From NCBI GenBank assembly GCA_033557465.1, contig CM066034.1:988381637-988445636 (forward strand): DNA of 64,000 bases. Reading direction: 5' to 3'. How positions within the stretch are numbered: the first letter of the stretch is position 1; every line of letters starts with the position of its first letter. Positions 31,953 through 42,589 of this stretch are shown here, piece by piece. The position numbers and the translations under genes are program-made. The notes under the pieces were generated by a model, which was given only the letters and a program-made list of their open reading frames with translations, had not been told where the DNA came from and made no database searches. The stretch is from Ichthyophis bannanicus. Lineage: Eukaryota > Chordata > Amphibia > Gymnophiona > Ichthyophiidae.

Positions 31953-32640
31953 CTTCTGCTCTATTGCCACAATGTTATTGGAATCAATATGATCGTATAT
32001 TCTGTCTGAGTCCATGGTCTTGGGAATGTTACTTGGATCCTCTTTTGAAAGTAGAAGTGTTCTTTCTGTTATATGCCATTGCAGTGTTACGCCTGGCAGC
32101 TTGATCAATTAATTTTTGCGGTTTCCCAAGCCTTGGTGGAGTGATCTCAACTATTTGAGCCAAATGTTGGTCATTCCCTCTGGGTTGGAGCTCTTCCAGT
32201 TTGGGGCTTTTTTTAACCTGCTTTCCAGCTCTTTTGTTGTTACTTCAGACCATGCCATAGGTTTGATATTTTTCTTTTCTAAATTCTCCTATTTTGCTTC
32301 TCGATTGTGCTCTACAGTGTTTTAGTATACTTTTTCCAGAAAATTGAAGGGGTTTTTCTTACTTTACTAGTGCTCTTTCCCAATTCCCCATGGAACTGTT
32401 TTGGATTCTTTCTAAATAATTTTGATATCTCTCTTTTCTATTTTCTTTATATCTTCACAGTTTTTTAGCTTCTTCTGCTATTTTCAATTTATTGTTGGGA
32501 CGTATGAATTTAAGATCTTCTGTTAATTCGACATGTTTTGGTTTGATGTTTTGAACTTTCCTCAGTATTTTTGATGATCTTAATCCTTTTAGATACTTGT
32601 CTATCAGGGACAATCTCCACATGCAGGTATTTTATTTTTC
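31953..32640 (-). pseudogene. degenerate non-LTR retrotransposon, 5' part
   Basis: Minus-strand continuation of the element at 29990-31333, displaced by the L2 insertion. It holds Lys-rich coding remnants (RPNNKLKIAEEAKKL near 32470-32510). Confidence 0.5.
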
Positions 32641-32668
32641 CTTCAATATGCTTTTTCTAGAGAGACGT

Positions 32669-33060
32669 TATCGGGCCCGATATTCATTTGAAATTGCTAT
32701 GTGCTGCTAAGGCACATAGCCATCTCCTCCAAACTTTAACGCTGGATGTTCAAACCGGGGCTATATCCGGCCAACGGCATTGAATATCCAGGGTCGCTGC
32801 ACGTGGCGCAGAAGCTAACCATGCAGCGGCAATATTCAAGTAATGCATTGAATATCCCCAAGTAATTCAAGTAAAGTCGGCATTGAATATCCCCAAGTAA
32901 TGCCACTATAGGCCCTGATGCGAACTGCTTAGCTTCAGGGCGTTCTGGGGGTGGTATCCAGGGATAAGCATGCAGTGGTGATACTCAGCCACTGCACAGT
33001 TATCCCTCTGGCAGCGAAAGTTAGGACAGCTTTTGCCGCGCCTAACTTTTGCCACTGAGG
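32669..33060. repeat. GGGCCCGATATTCA-type dispersed repeat
   Basis: This opens with GGGCCCGATATTCATTTG and carries multiple GAATATCC words and a CAGTGGTGATACTCAGCC segment, like 5066-5345. The superfamily is unknown. Confidence 0.5.
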
Positions 33061-33119
33061 GGTTGGGGTCTGTCAACTGAGACCATTCGTAGATGATGGG
33101 GCCTTGCGGCTGTTTCAGG

Positions 33120-33712
33120 GGACTTTAGATCATTGTAATGTGCTTTATATGTTGGCTTGCCAAGGAAATATATATGAAGGCTCCAGGTGTTGCAAAATGC
33201 AGCAGCCTGTTTTCTACTGGGAGCGCACAGGCGAGACCATGCACGGCCTTTATTGATGCATCTGCACTTGCTCCTACTTCAAGAGCGTTGTTTGTTTAAG
33301 TTACTGGTTTATCACCTTTAGGGTTTTACATGACTTGTGTTCACAGTATTTACAGGGGCTCCTGCGCTGATATGAACCTCTTTGACCTCTGCGCTCATCT
33401 CAGGGGCAGCTGTTGGCCATCCCCAGTCTGGATGATGTACAAAAGGCACATTGGAGGTCTCGTGCATTTCGAGTGGTGACACCTGAGAAGTGGAATGACC
33501 TGCCTGAGGAGTTGCGGGCACTGTCGAGTTTGTTGAGCTTTCATAAGGTTTTGAAGACATTTTTATTTTTGGTGGAGTAAGGGAATGGGTTGGTTTTTTG
33601 TACTGTTTTATTATATACATTGTAATGCTGTTTTGTACACCCTTTTGATTATGGTCAGAAAAGTGGTATAAACCTTTGTAAATAAAATAGTTTTGGCAGC
33701 ACAATACTGTAG
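33120..33712 (+). pseudogene. L2/CR1-superfamily LINE, 3' end
   Basis: Degenerate C terminus with LQNAAACFLLGAHRRDHARP and LHLLLLQERCLFKLLVY, followed by frame-broken text and an A-rich tail (GTATAAACCTTTGTAAATAAAATAG). This is a different subfamily from the copies ending in a (GTA)n run. Confidence 0.65.
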
Positions 33713-34161
33713 TTGATTTATTTCTGTGATGTCAATAAATGGTCTCGTTATACAGGCTACGGCCTCGCTTATTTATCATACTCAACTTTAGGCATTAAAT
33801 TTAACCTGGGTAATCTTTCTCTCACCTCAAACCCACCATACTCACATTTTTGTACATAAACTAGGAACTCAACCTTTAATCCCTCCACCCCTGGGTCTCT
33901 TTCTCCTTGCTTTCTTCTTCGTCGTCAGCTGACCTCTTGGCCTGTTCTTTGGTTCTCTCGCTCCCCTCTGCTTCCAGCTCTATCTCCGCCTCAATCTTCC
34001 TTCTAGTGCCCTTTTCCGAGCCTCACTTTACTCTCTACTCATCAACCTTTCAGGTGGTCCTTTCCGGATCCCTTCTTTCTCTCTTTTCTTTTCCACAGAA
34101 GCCTCAGTTGATCTAAGATGTTATCATTCACATACTTCTTTACTTTGATCTGTGAAATTAA
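33713..34161. other. intron; no gene seen
   Basis: Pyrimidine-rich, with no supported feature. Confidence 0.35.
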
Positions 34162-34226
34162 GGGGCTTGTTTACAAAGCCGCGGTAGCGGTTCGCGATCG
34201 TTATCGGCGCCGCGGCCCCATTGATC
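34162..34226. repeat. half copy of a Harbinger-like MITE
   Basis: GGGGCTTGTTTACAAAGCCG onwards matches the left arm of the complete copy at 43818-43945, up to the central CCCATTGAT. The right arm is absent. TTA precedes the tip. Confidence 0.65.
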
Positions 34227-35000
34227 ATACATTTGCATCTGTTGTTTTTTGCAAGTTTTCTTGTGGCCATATTCCTCTTCCAGTTTTGGGCACAGTCGCT
34301 TTGTATAAGCTCTTGATTTAAACGTAGGCTTTATAGCATAAAGCAGTATATTATCTCCTCTTTATCTGCAGGAGTCCGCTTAATTATAGTTACTTCTCCT
34401 AACTTTTGAATTAGCTTCTGTGGTTTATCTCCGGTCACCATGGCCGTTAACTGTGGCAGGGGTTACCTAAACCTGCAATGTCCCTAGTGCATAAGTGAGG
34501 GGTGGGCACCCTTTTATCCTGAGCGACGTGCAGCGGTTGCCTTGCTGAGATTCTCCCCCTAAGAAATACACAACTCTTCACCAGTCCCTGGCTCTCTAGG
34601 CTACGGATCGACGAGGATTATCTTGTCACAGAACTGCTGAGCCTGCCTCTTCCGGAGTCTGTATTACAGAAAGCGGCAGCAGATTATCTTGTCATGGTAA
34701 CAACGGGCACATCTCTCACAGGGGATTATCTTGTCATAGCAGGGTGCTACATCTAGAGCCTGCTGGAGAAGCTTGGATATAGTCTATGCAGGCTAGCTTT
34801 ACATCAAACAGAATCTGCAGCTGTGTGAACGGACATGTGATAGACCAGGAACTTGGGCTGAATTTGTTTTTAATTCTCCTGATAACACAATCTGGGATTT
34901 TTAAAGTGAGGATCTAGTATCACCCATCCTAGAAAGCTTAGGCATGAGAGAAGATAGACTTTGAAAGGGACTCGGGCGGCTGCTCCAGCCCACATCTTAC
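34227..35000. other. intron; no gene seen
   Basis: A repeated ATTATCTTGTCA word occurs three times (about 34617, 34683 and 34725), an irregular local repeat. Nothing else is supported. Confidence 0.35.
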
Positions 35001-35065
35001 CCTGTGGAGTCCATTACGTCCATATCCAGGCAGGGAAGCGGTTTTGGAGGAAGACGTGTGTCGAG
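35001..35065 (-). CDS. ABLIM1: ABLIM exon: SSKTASLPGYGRNGLHR segment
   Basis: This 65-nt exon starts with two nucleotides (CT) that finish a Ser codon begun in the 109-nt exon, then has 21 codons. The acceptor is TTTTCTCCTCCAG and the donor is CACAGG/GTAAGA. It encodes RHTS and then SSKTASLPGYGRNGLHR, a near-invariant family motif with a Ser/Thr cluster likely to be phosphorylated. It joins in phase 0 to PVSTDF. Confidence 0.94.
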
Positions 35066-35739
35066 CTGGAGGAGAAAAGATCATTGTTAGAGAAGCGAAA
35101 GCTGATTGGATGTCTGACTGGAGCTCAGGCTCTTGGCATAGACACATGACCTCATTTTATACAGTAAGCTCCAGTGCTTAGAACAAAGAACTGAGAACCT
35201 CTAGCTCTCCCCCACCCAAATCTTTGGTTCTCCCTCTTTACTGTGCACTCACTGCTTGACCATGAGCAAGTTACTTGACCTCCCTGTACTCAAAATTTTC
35301 TTGTAAGCTCAGTGGGACAGGAACGGTGAAGAAAGAAATGTTTACTGTCAGTATAAGGTTCTACAGACAGCTCTGTTTTTTCCCATTTAGTTTTTACTTA
35401 TTGATAACTTAGACACTACACATTTTGGCATTACATCAACAAAACCACAGTCTCAGTGCATAACAAAAACTCTTTAGTACTGAACCTTAAGCTCCTAGAC
35501 CAACTTGTTTTGATGGACAAACAAGTGCTTGCTACATATTTCAGGCAATTACATCCCATTTTTGTTTTCCCTTCCCACCCCTCCCTTCCCTTACACCACC
35601 CCCCAAGTGTCCTCCACTGTATAATCTTCAGAGAATAGGTCTTTGCCCTGTGTCTGCTACTATCTTCCAGCTACTTTCTCTTTTGCTAAGCCATGCTAGC
35701 AGATTGCCAAAAAATCTCTCTGTTTCCAAATATATTCAG
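35066..35739. other. intron; MIR-like tail near 35228-35330
   Basis: CTTGACCATGAGCAAGTTACTTGACCTCCCTG resembles the conserved core and tail of MIR-type SINEs. The rest is unassigned. Confidence 0.4.
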
Positions 35740-35965
35740 CGCTGTTGCTGCTGAACATTGCATCTAGATATTTAATGCTGGGGTCATATTTGGCTGCCAG
35801 CACTGAATATATGGGTTGGCAAGAAAGCGCCAAAATCAACTGTGCAGCGGCGATATTTAGCCTGGTTAGCTTCAGCGGTGAAAGTTACGTGAGCTTTACA
35901 GCTGCCTAACTTTCATCTCTTTGGGATAACCAATATCGCTGCTAGCCAGTTATCCTTGGTTGCTG
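35740..35965. repeat. GATATTCAG-type dispersed repeat
   Basis: Contains ATTCAGCGCTG, ACTGAATATATGG, GGCGATATTTAGCC and GGATAACCAATATCGC, related to 5066-5345 and 32669-33060. Confidence 0.45.
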
Positions 35966-36900
35966 CCTGTAATCCACCTTCGGAACACCCCGGCGCTAGT
36001 TGGCTAGCATTGGGGAATTCCGCAGCATGCGCCCCATCATATCTTACAGCCCCAAGCTCTTCCATTAAGTATTTACCTGTAGCAGGACTTCCAAATCATC
36101 CACTAATTTCTGCAAAGAGAGATTCTGGAGTCTCTGTTTCAGTGTTGCCAGACAATCTCAAGAGTCCCAAAACAGTGGCCTATCCTTGGCCTCATTCTCC
36201 TCTTCCTTCACTGGATGATCTGGCAGTCCATCGAGTTTGGCTCCACCCACCTTACAACATGGTGCCACCCTCCCCTTCCTGATGTGCTGCTTTGGGTCCT
36301 GCCCAATGAGATGCAGCCAATGGTTGTGACTCTCTTTGAAAACAGATTTGGCTTTTTTTTGCTCTTTTTTAATACAGTTTTCTCACCCAAAGCGGCATGG
36401 GCAAATAGCCCAAAAACCTGCAACCTCTTGAATTTTTCCTGTGGCCCTGGAAAACCACAGACAGAGCAGCACTGCTCTGCTCCTAATCTGACCCTGCTTT
36501 GCAGTGTGAGCTAATGAAGTTTAAGCCTACCTATCTTCAAATGGTCAGGAGGCATTTCCGGTGCTTCAAAGGGAAGAATAAAAGGGCAGGGGCCTTCCTA
36601 TCTTCTTCCCCAGGATGTCCATGTAAAAGGAGAGGGGCTGCAGGAGCCTGATAGGTTGAGAAAGCTGCTTACCATAAGCTGGCTATGTGTGACAAAGGAG
36701 AGGTCTGCTAAGGGGAGAGGAGGTGGTGGAAGAGACTTGGGGATTGGCCTGAAAGGATCAGAAGATACCTGGGACAACGCAGGATAGCCAGAGGGTCCAT
36801 CAGTCCTAGGAGTACGGTGGGACTGCAAATACTATGCATCCCACAGCCAGAGCCGGTCCAAGGTTTTCTGCAGTCCTAGACCCCGGAGGTGTGTGGCACT
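35966..36900. other. intron; no gene seen
   Basis: Nothing recognisable. A run of about 14 C near 36916-36929 closes the stretch. Confidence 0.35.
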
Positions 36901-36939
36901 GCCCAGCCTGCCATGCCCCCCCCCCCCCCGATAAATGAT

Positions 36940-37330
36940 TTTGCATATCCCCATAGAAAACAATGGCAGATAAAGACCATACAGCCCTATCCAGTATGCC
37001 CCTCCATACCAACTACTGAGCTCTACAATCCATTTCTTTCCCTTAGAGATCCCTCTGTGCTTGTCCCATGCTTTCTTGGATTCAGATACTGTCCTCGTCT
37101 CTACCATCTCTCCACTGGGAAGCTATTCCATGCATCCACTCTTTCGATAAAGCAATATTTCCTCAGATTAATCCCGAGTCTATTCCCTTTCTCCCTTATC
37201 CTATGCCCCCTCGTTGCAGAATTTACTTTCAATCAAAAGAGGCTCTCCTCCTTCCTGTGCATATATGCCACTGAGGTATTTAAACATCTCTATCATATCT
37301 CCCCTCTCCCATCTTTCTTCCAAAATATAC
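36940..37330 (-). pseudogene. CR1 LINE, 3' end of ORF2 and tail
   Basis: The minus strand reads VETRTVSESKKAWDKHRG and a broken tail, the same C terminus as the plus-strand CR1 at 42590-45585 (RTVTEFKKAWDKHRG). The upstream part, near 37100-37330, matches the NLFQL and EERRDRGDMIE region. Confidence 0.85.
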
Positions 37331-37399
37331 ATATTTAATTTTTTAAGACTATCCCCCTAGGCTAAGGTTGAGAATTCCATCTTCACTGCACAGTTGGTA

Positions 37400-37770
37400 T
37401 ACATTAGTTAATCCTTTTCATTTCCAGATCTTAAAAATTCCTTTTCAGAACTGATTGAAATTTCAGATTATACTTACAGGGTTCAGGTGGTGACCCTTTC
37501 TTAACCAGCCCCTTTATTCATTAAATTAGAAATTTTTACTCTGCTAGTCCTGCAACTCCTTTCTGGTATATTAATTTAGGCCTAGTCACGATTAGCAGAG
37601 TGTCGTCTGCAATCAAAGAATCCGTATGCCTGTGCCCCCATTTTTTTAATCCCTGCTCTATCCGTATTCATTCTAATTCTTTCGGCTAAGGGCTCCTAGG
37701 TCAATGTAAGCAGTAACGGGGGCAGGGGGTAGTCCTGTTGGGTGCCCCTTCCTAAAACAGAGGTGTTGGA
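37400..37770 (-). pseudogene. L1-clade LINE, RT palm fragment
   Basis: Minus-strand blocks GTQQDYPLPPLLLTLT-like, EPLAERIRMNTD and SLIADDTLLIVT match the L1 RT sequence around GTRQGCPLSPLLF, EPLA..IR and YADD. One stop interrupts it. The remainder up to 38200 is unassigned. Confidence 0.65.
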
Positions 37771-38204
37771 GTCACTACCATTTGGGTTAGTTAAATGTAT
37801 TTATTAGGTTTATTTATAGAACTGGAGGCCACGGAGATGCAGAAAGTGCTAATGTTTCCCCCATTTGAGTTCAGAGGAGTTGATAAAGCTTTCAGAGAGG
37901 CTTCTCCTTAATCCCGACGCAAAGGAAGATATCCTTTGGTGGTGCCAGATAAATGTTTTTGGTGTCTTCCCAAAAAAGACTAAGATAAGTACAGTATGTA
38001 GCAGAATGTCAATATATCACCGCCTTAGAGAAAACAGAAGGAACATTCTGGGCCCGGGCTCCAGAAAAGAGGGTGAACTAATTTAGTGTTCTCCTGCAGT
38101 GGGTGTTCTTCAGTATTGGAGGGAAGTATAAAACAGTGAATATTGGGAGGAGCTAGGGAGATGTAGGAGGTCAAATGCTCTACTGCCCCATTCACCAGCA
38201 TGGT

Positions 38205-39777
38205 CACTGCCTTGACCTTGTCATCTTCTCTTATTGATTACCCTCAAACTTCTATACCTCGGTTCTCTTATCTGACCATCACCTGCTAAGCTTCATTCTT
38301 CATCACACCCCACCTCAATCTCACCCAGTTTTCTCCAGTCTCTTTAGAAATCTTCATGCTATCAACCCATTGGCTCTCCCCACTTCTATCTCATCACCTT
38401 TTTCTTCTACTATGTCATCCGAGTCTTTTGATGAGGCAATAGCCTCATATAACACTGCACCTTCATCTGCTATGGATGATCTTGCTTCACCTATGCCACG
38501 TCCTGTGAGGCATACTGTACCTCAGCCCTAGCTGTCTTCAACTACCCACTATCTACATTCCTGTACCTGCTCAGCTGAGCACATTTGACTCAAATCCTGC
38601 ACCCTTGCTGACTTTCTACCCTTCAAATGCATGCTTGCCTCCTTCCAGTCAGCCATAGCACTCGCCAAGCAAAACTACTATGGCCACCTGACAGCTCTCT
38701 TGCCTCTGACCCTCACAATCTCTCAGCTCTCTTTTCAAGGTGGCTCCACCTCCATCCCCTCCTTCCCTTTCTGCCCAAACCTTGACTGACTATTTCCATG
38801 ACAACCTCTGACACCCTTTATTCCTTTTCTAAGATCTCTGACAAGGAAACCACACTTCTTTGCTCCTCCAAACTCTGATCCTATTCCCACCCATCTCCTC
38901 CACTATCATCCCTTCCATCTCTCATATTCTCAACCTATCGCTCTCCACTGCTACTGTTCCTGCAGCCTTCAAGCATGCTGTGATCACACCTCTCCTCAAG
39001 CAACCTTCACTAGACCCTACCTGTCCTTCTAATTATTGACTCCCTCTTCCCCTTCATTTCTAAATTACTTGTACACACAGTTCACCGTCATTGCCTTGAC
39101 TTTCTCCTCTCTCAAGCCCTTCTGGATCCACTGCAATCTGGCTTTCGTCCTTTACATTCTACAGAAACGGCTCTTGCCAAAGTCTCCAGTGACCTGCTCC
39201 TGGCAAAATCCAAGGGCCTGTTCTCAGTCCTCATCCTTCTTGACCTTTCTGCTGCTTTTGACATTGTTGACCACCACCTTCTCTTTGACACCTTGTTCTC
39301 ACTTGGTTTTAAAGGCTCTATGCTATCCTAGTTCTCTTCTTATCTCTCCCATCACATCTCAGTGTTTGCTCTGTTGGTTCTTCCTCCACTGCTATCCCAC
39401 TCTCAGTTGGTCTGTCTAGGGCCAACTCCTTTTCTCTCTCTATACCCAATCCCTCGGTGTACTCATCTTCTCCCACGGTTTTAAGTACCATTTTTCACAG
39501 CCTGGAACAAACTACCCGAGTCTATATGTCACGTTTCTCTGGCCCTTTTCAAATCCAGACTGAAAACTCACATCTTCAAGGCTGCTTTTAGATGCTAATC
39601 TGCTTAGTCTCCTATGTGTTTCTGTACCTTACCCCTAGATGTATTCTTGTCCTCAACTGTTGTATTGTCTGTCTTAACTAGACTGTAAGCTCTGATGAGC
39701 AGGGACAGTCTTTTACATGTACCTGTACAGTGCTGCGTATGCCTTGTAGCGCTATACAAATGATCAGTAGTAGTAAA
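38205..39777 (+). pseudogene. L2 LINE, internally deleted
   Basis: An endonuclease-to-RT linker (SDHHLLSF, then YNTAPSSAMDDL, then FQSAIALAKQNYYGHL) is followed by the RT fingers and palm ([18 protein letters not shown] and [20 protein letters not shown]). Near 39480 it jumps to the last third of ORF2 (GTNYPSLYVT, PFSNPD) and ends in the L2 tail (GTACAGTGCTGCGTATGCCT, CGCTATACAAATG, AGTAGTAG). The YADD box is lost in the deletion. Multiple frameshifts. Confidence 0.85.
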
Positions 39778-40906
39778 TGATGAAAAGGTGTCAATCTTGC
39801 TTTGAGCTTGTGGGTTCTTGCTCTCTCTCTGGTATCTCTCCTATGTGTAGCTCCTTGCTGGGTGAATGATGAACACTCCTTGGTCTCTCTGCTCCTTTCA
39901 AGTGCCTTAAACAGCTGGGGGCCTCCACTGGACTCTTTGCCACCTCTTCTCCTTGATCGGAATCCTCTTGGCCCCCTTAACCTCTCTCCTTTCCCAAGCA
40001 GCACTTCTCAGCACATGTAAGCCCCTCAATTCCTTCTGAAGGACTTTTCATCTTACAGTCCAAGTTATACAGCCCTCTTGAGCAGGATCAGCAGGATTCA
40101 CCCCAAGACTACAAGTTACCTCTTCCACACTGGGTCCCTCACCTGGACTCACACTCCTCTACTCCACTCCTCCTCCTCCTTCCTGGTATAAGGAACACTT
40201 TATCAGTTTCTCCTGTCCTCTGTAAGAAATCCCTTCTGATCCCAGCTCCTCTCCTTTCTGGCACAATATGCTCTGGAGTCTGTGCAGCTAGAGTTTGGCT
40301 TCCCATAGACTCCTCACTTCCCTTTAAGGGGCAAGGTCTCACTCCTTTGTCTTTCCCCTCTCCTCTTGGCCATCAACGGAAGAGGTCCAAACTCCTCTAT
40401 GGGTACTTAGGCAGGTGGCTCTCTCCCACCATCTCCTACACCAACCACTGAGGCTGAATATTGGCCCGAAAGACTATAAATCTATGAATGTTCTGGGGTA
40501 GGGACAGAGGTGCTCCTAGTGTGCTTAGAGTGTTGCAATGGGTCATTAGATTGAATTCTTATAGTGGCCTTTCTGCATGGTGTTTTTAGTTTGCCTCCCC
40601 CCTGCCATTAGCAGAGCCCACCTTCTGTTGTTTCAGGTGGGCAGCATCAGGATATTGTCTCTGCTATTACTCTTCAGCAAACACTGTTCTAGGGCAGCAC
40701 TGGTATCCCACCTTCAAAACGACTCTAGACTGGTTACTGTATGCTTGGAAATGATTCTGGCAGGGGAAATATTACAGGCAGGAAATGACGGCTCTGAGGA
40801 GGGAGTACGAAGAGAGTCTTTACAGGTGGGGATAACAAAGAGAGAACTGAGTAACTTCTTTACTGCCCCTTAGAGGACAAACACGGATCATAAGGGAGTC
40901 CCTTAC
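39778..40906. other. intron; no gene seen
   Basis: Pyrimidine-rich plus strand with no recognisable feature. Confidence 0.35.
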
Positions 40907-41015
40907 ATGAATAAAACGGAGAGCCGTATCGATTGGTTGACAGTGTTGCTGCCCGGTCTCGTGTCTCTTTTTCCATTTCTTCTTTCAGTATCAACTGCCC
41001 CAGACCAGAATTGAG
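40907..41015 (-). CDS. ABLIM1: ABLIM exon: LNSGLGQLILKEEMEKE segment
   Basis: This is a 109-nt exon: 36 codons in phase 0, then one T. The acceptor is TTGAAACTTTAG and the donor is TCAT/GTAAGG. It encodes LNSGLGQLILKEEMEKETRD, then a more variable tail (RAATLSTNRYGSPFYS). The first half is strongly predicted helical and charged and continues the QLQEEQLLK helix of the preceding exon. The split T is completed by CT of the 65-nt exon to give Ser. Confidence 0.94.
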
Positions 41016-41094
41016 CTAAAGTTTCAAGAGGAAAGAAAGACTGGTTAGAGCTCTACAGCTTTTATAGCCACTGAGAAGCTGCTCAGAAAAAACT

Positions 41095-41345
41095 ATTTAT
41101 TTATTTATTTACATTCTCTTATATACCGCGCTATTCTGCATCAGTGCGGTTTACATTGAACAAACTAAAATTACATTGAACAGGGCATTATAACTTAGAG
41201 ATAACTATTTTACAGGGAACATGGGCTATGGAGGGTTAAGTGGCTTGCCCAAGACCACAAGGAGCACCTGTGGGACTAGAAACCCCAGTCCTTCCGGCCC
41301 AAGGTTGCTATCCGCTAGTGGGATTTATGCCACACACATGAAACT
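41095..41345 (-). repeat. LINE 3' UTR fragment
   Basis: The minus strand ends in GCGGTATATAAGAGAATG plus (AAATA)n, like the tails at 13000 and 51060. It contains the common AAGTGGCTTGCCCAAGACCAC word. This is a 5'-truncated insertion next to the 109-nt exon. Confidence 0.6.
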
Positions 41346-41875
41346 GTGTGCTCTTGGCTGACCAGTCATCCATATACCATGCCATAGGTTGGATTTCTCA
41401 AAATATGCACATAGCCACTGACTTACAGCAAAAGAGGACCTGATATTCAAAGGGAAATATCTGGATATCGGCAGCAGTTATTTCCTGCAGCTGCAGCTAT
41501 CCAAGGATACTCAGCGACGTAATGCTGGTGGTGCTGCTGGATATCCTTACAGACCGCCTGGGGGAAGTGGTCTGTGACTGGAGCTAGGGCTGAGTTCACA
41601 GTTATTCGGTGAGTGGCAACAGTCAGACCGCTAGCCTGACAACTATCTGCATAAAGTTGGCCAGAAAAAAGCCCATTCTAACTTCATCCAAATAGTAATG
41701 AGGCACATTCCAAATGGGACGTCCAAGTGCAATCTGTGACTTCGAAGCCAGAACGTCTGAGAAGAAAGGCAGCACGTGCAAGTTCAGCCACAGCTCCAGA
41801 AACATGGACATGCACAAAATGCACGTGTATCAAATGTCTATATAGACGTCCCCGGGCGAGTATTTCACAACCAAA
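41346..41875. repeat. GATATTCA-type repeat and unassigned intron
   Basis: ACCTGATATTCAAAGGGAAA near 41439 and GGATATC words to about 41550 place part of this in the 5066-type family. 41620-41875 is unassigned. Confidence 0.4.
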
Positions 41876-41879
41876 ACGT

Positions 41880-41985
41880 CTAATAGCATAATGGTTAGAG
41901 AAGCGGCTTAAGAGCTGAGTGGCCAGGGTGCAAATCCCAGTGTGGGACTTTGCAATCTAAAGCTAGTCATTTAATTCTCCATCTT
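41880..41985 (+). repeat. tRNA-derived SINE fragment
   Basis: ATAATGGTTAGAGAAGCGG looks like an A box region and GGTGCAAATCC (41927-41937) looks like a B box, at tRNA-like spacing. No cloverleaf can be closed, so it is not a tRNA gene. Confidence 0.5.
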
Positions 41986-42309
41986 CTCTACACTCTTTGG
42001 ATGTTTTAAGGTGAAAACGCACGCTTTCCTGATACCTTTTCGTGCCTGGAGCAGGAATAAACGTGCACGTGCCTGCAGACGGCTCTGCTGCTTCTGGGAT
42101 GGAACAGGGATATCTAAGTCCATTGCCCCTCCCCAGACAAGCCTCCACCACACCCCCATGCCTACTTGAACATTCCTGTACTGGAGACGTCTACGAACAA
42201 CATTTGTGGAATAGTCACGTGTCCATGATTTTGACATCCACGTGCATGTCTGCAAATGTCCAAACCATGACTAAACCTTTTGGAATGACCCTCTATGTGT
42301 ATAGCAAAC

Positions 42310-42465
42310 TGAATATTGCCACTATCTCAATAACGATGCCAGTCACTGCTGAGTCCAGATATTCAGCAATGGCCTCTATTCCGATTCCTGCACTGAATAT
42401 ACAGATCTTCGATAACCATGGTAGCAAACGCTTATAAAAAAATACTAAGGCTGAATATCAGCCAA
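42310..42465. repeat. GATATTCAG-type dispersed repeat
   Basis: Contains CTGAATATTGCCACT, GTCCAGATATTCAGCAATGG and GGCTGAATATCAGCC. Related to 5066-5345. Confidence 0.45.
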
Positions 42466-42589
42466 AGAGCGTCTTCAGAACACAGTTTGGTATAGTTGCT
42501 ATATCAAGACATTACAATTACCATCAACCCAGTTGACCACATAGTGCATAGCAGTGCCACTGTGAGGTATACTTAGGGCTTCTGATTTT

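Noticed and set aside
36916..36929. Poly-C run as a regulatory element
   Set aside because: A simple homopolymer next to a CR1 copy, with nothing else to support a function.
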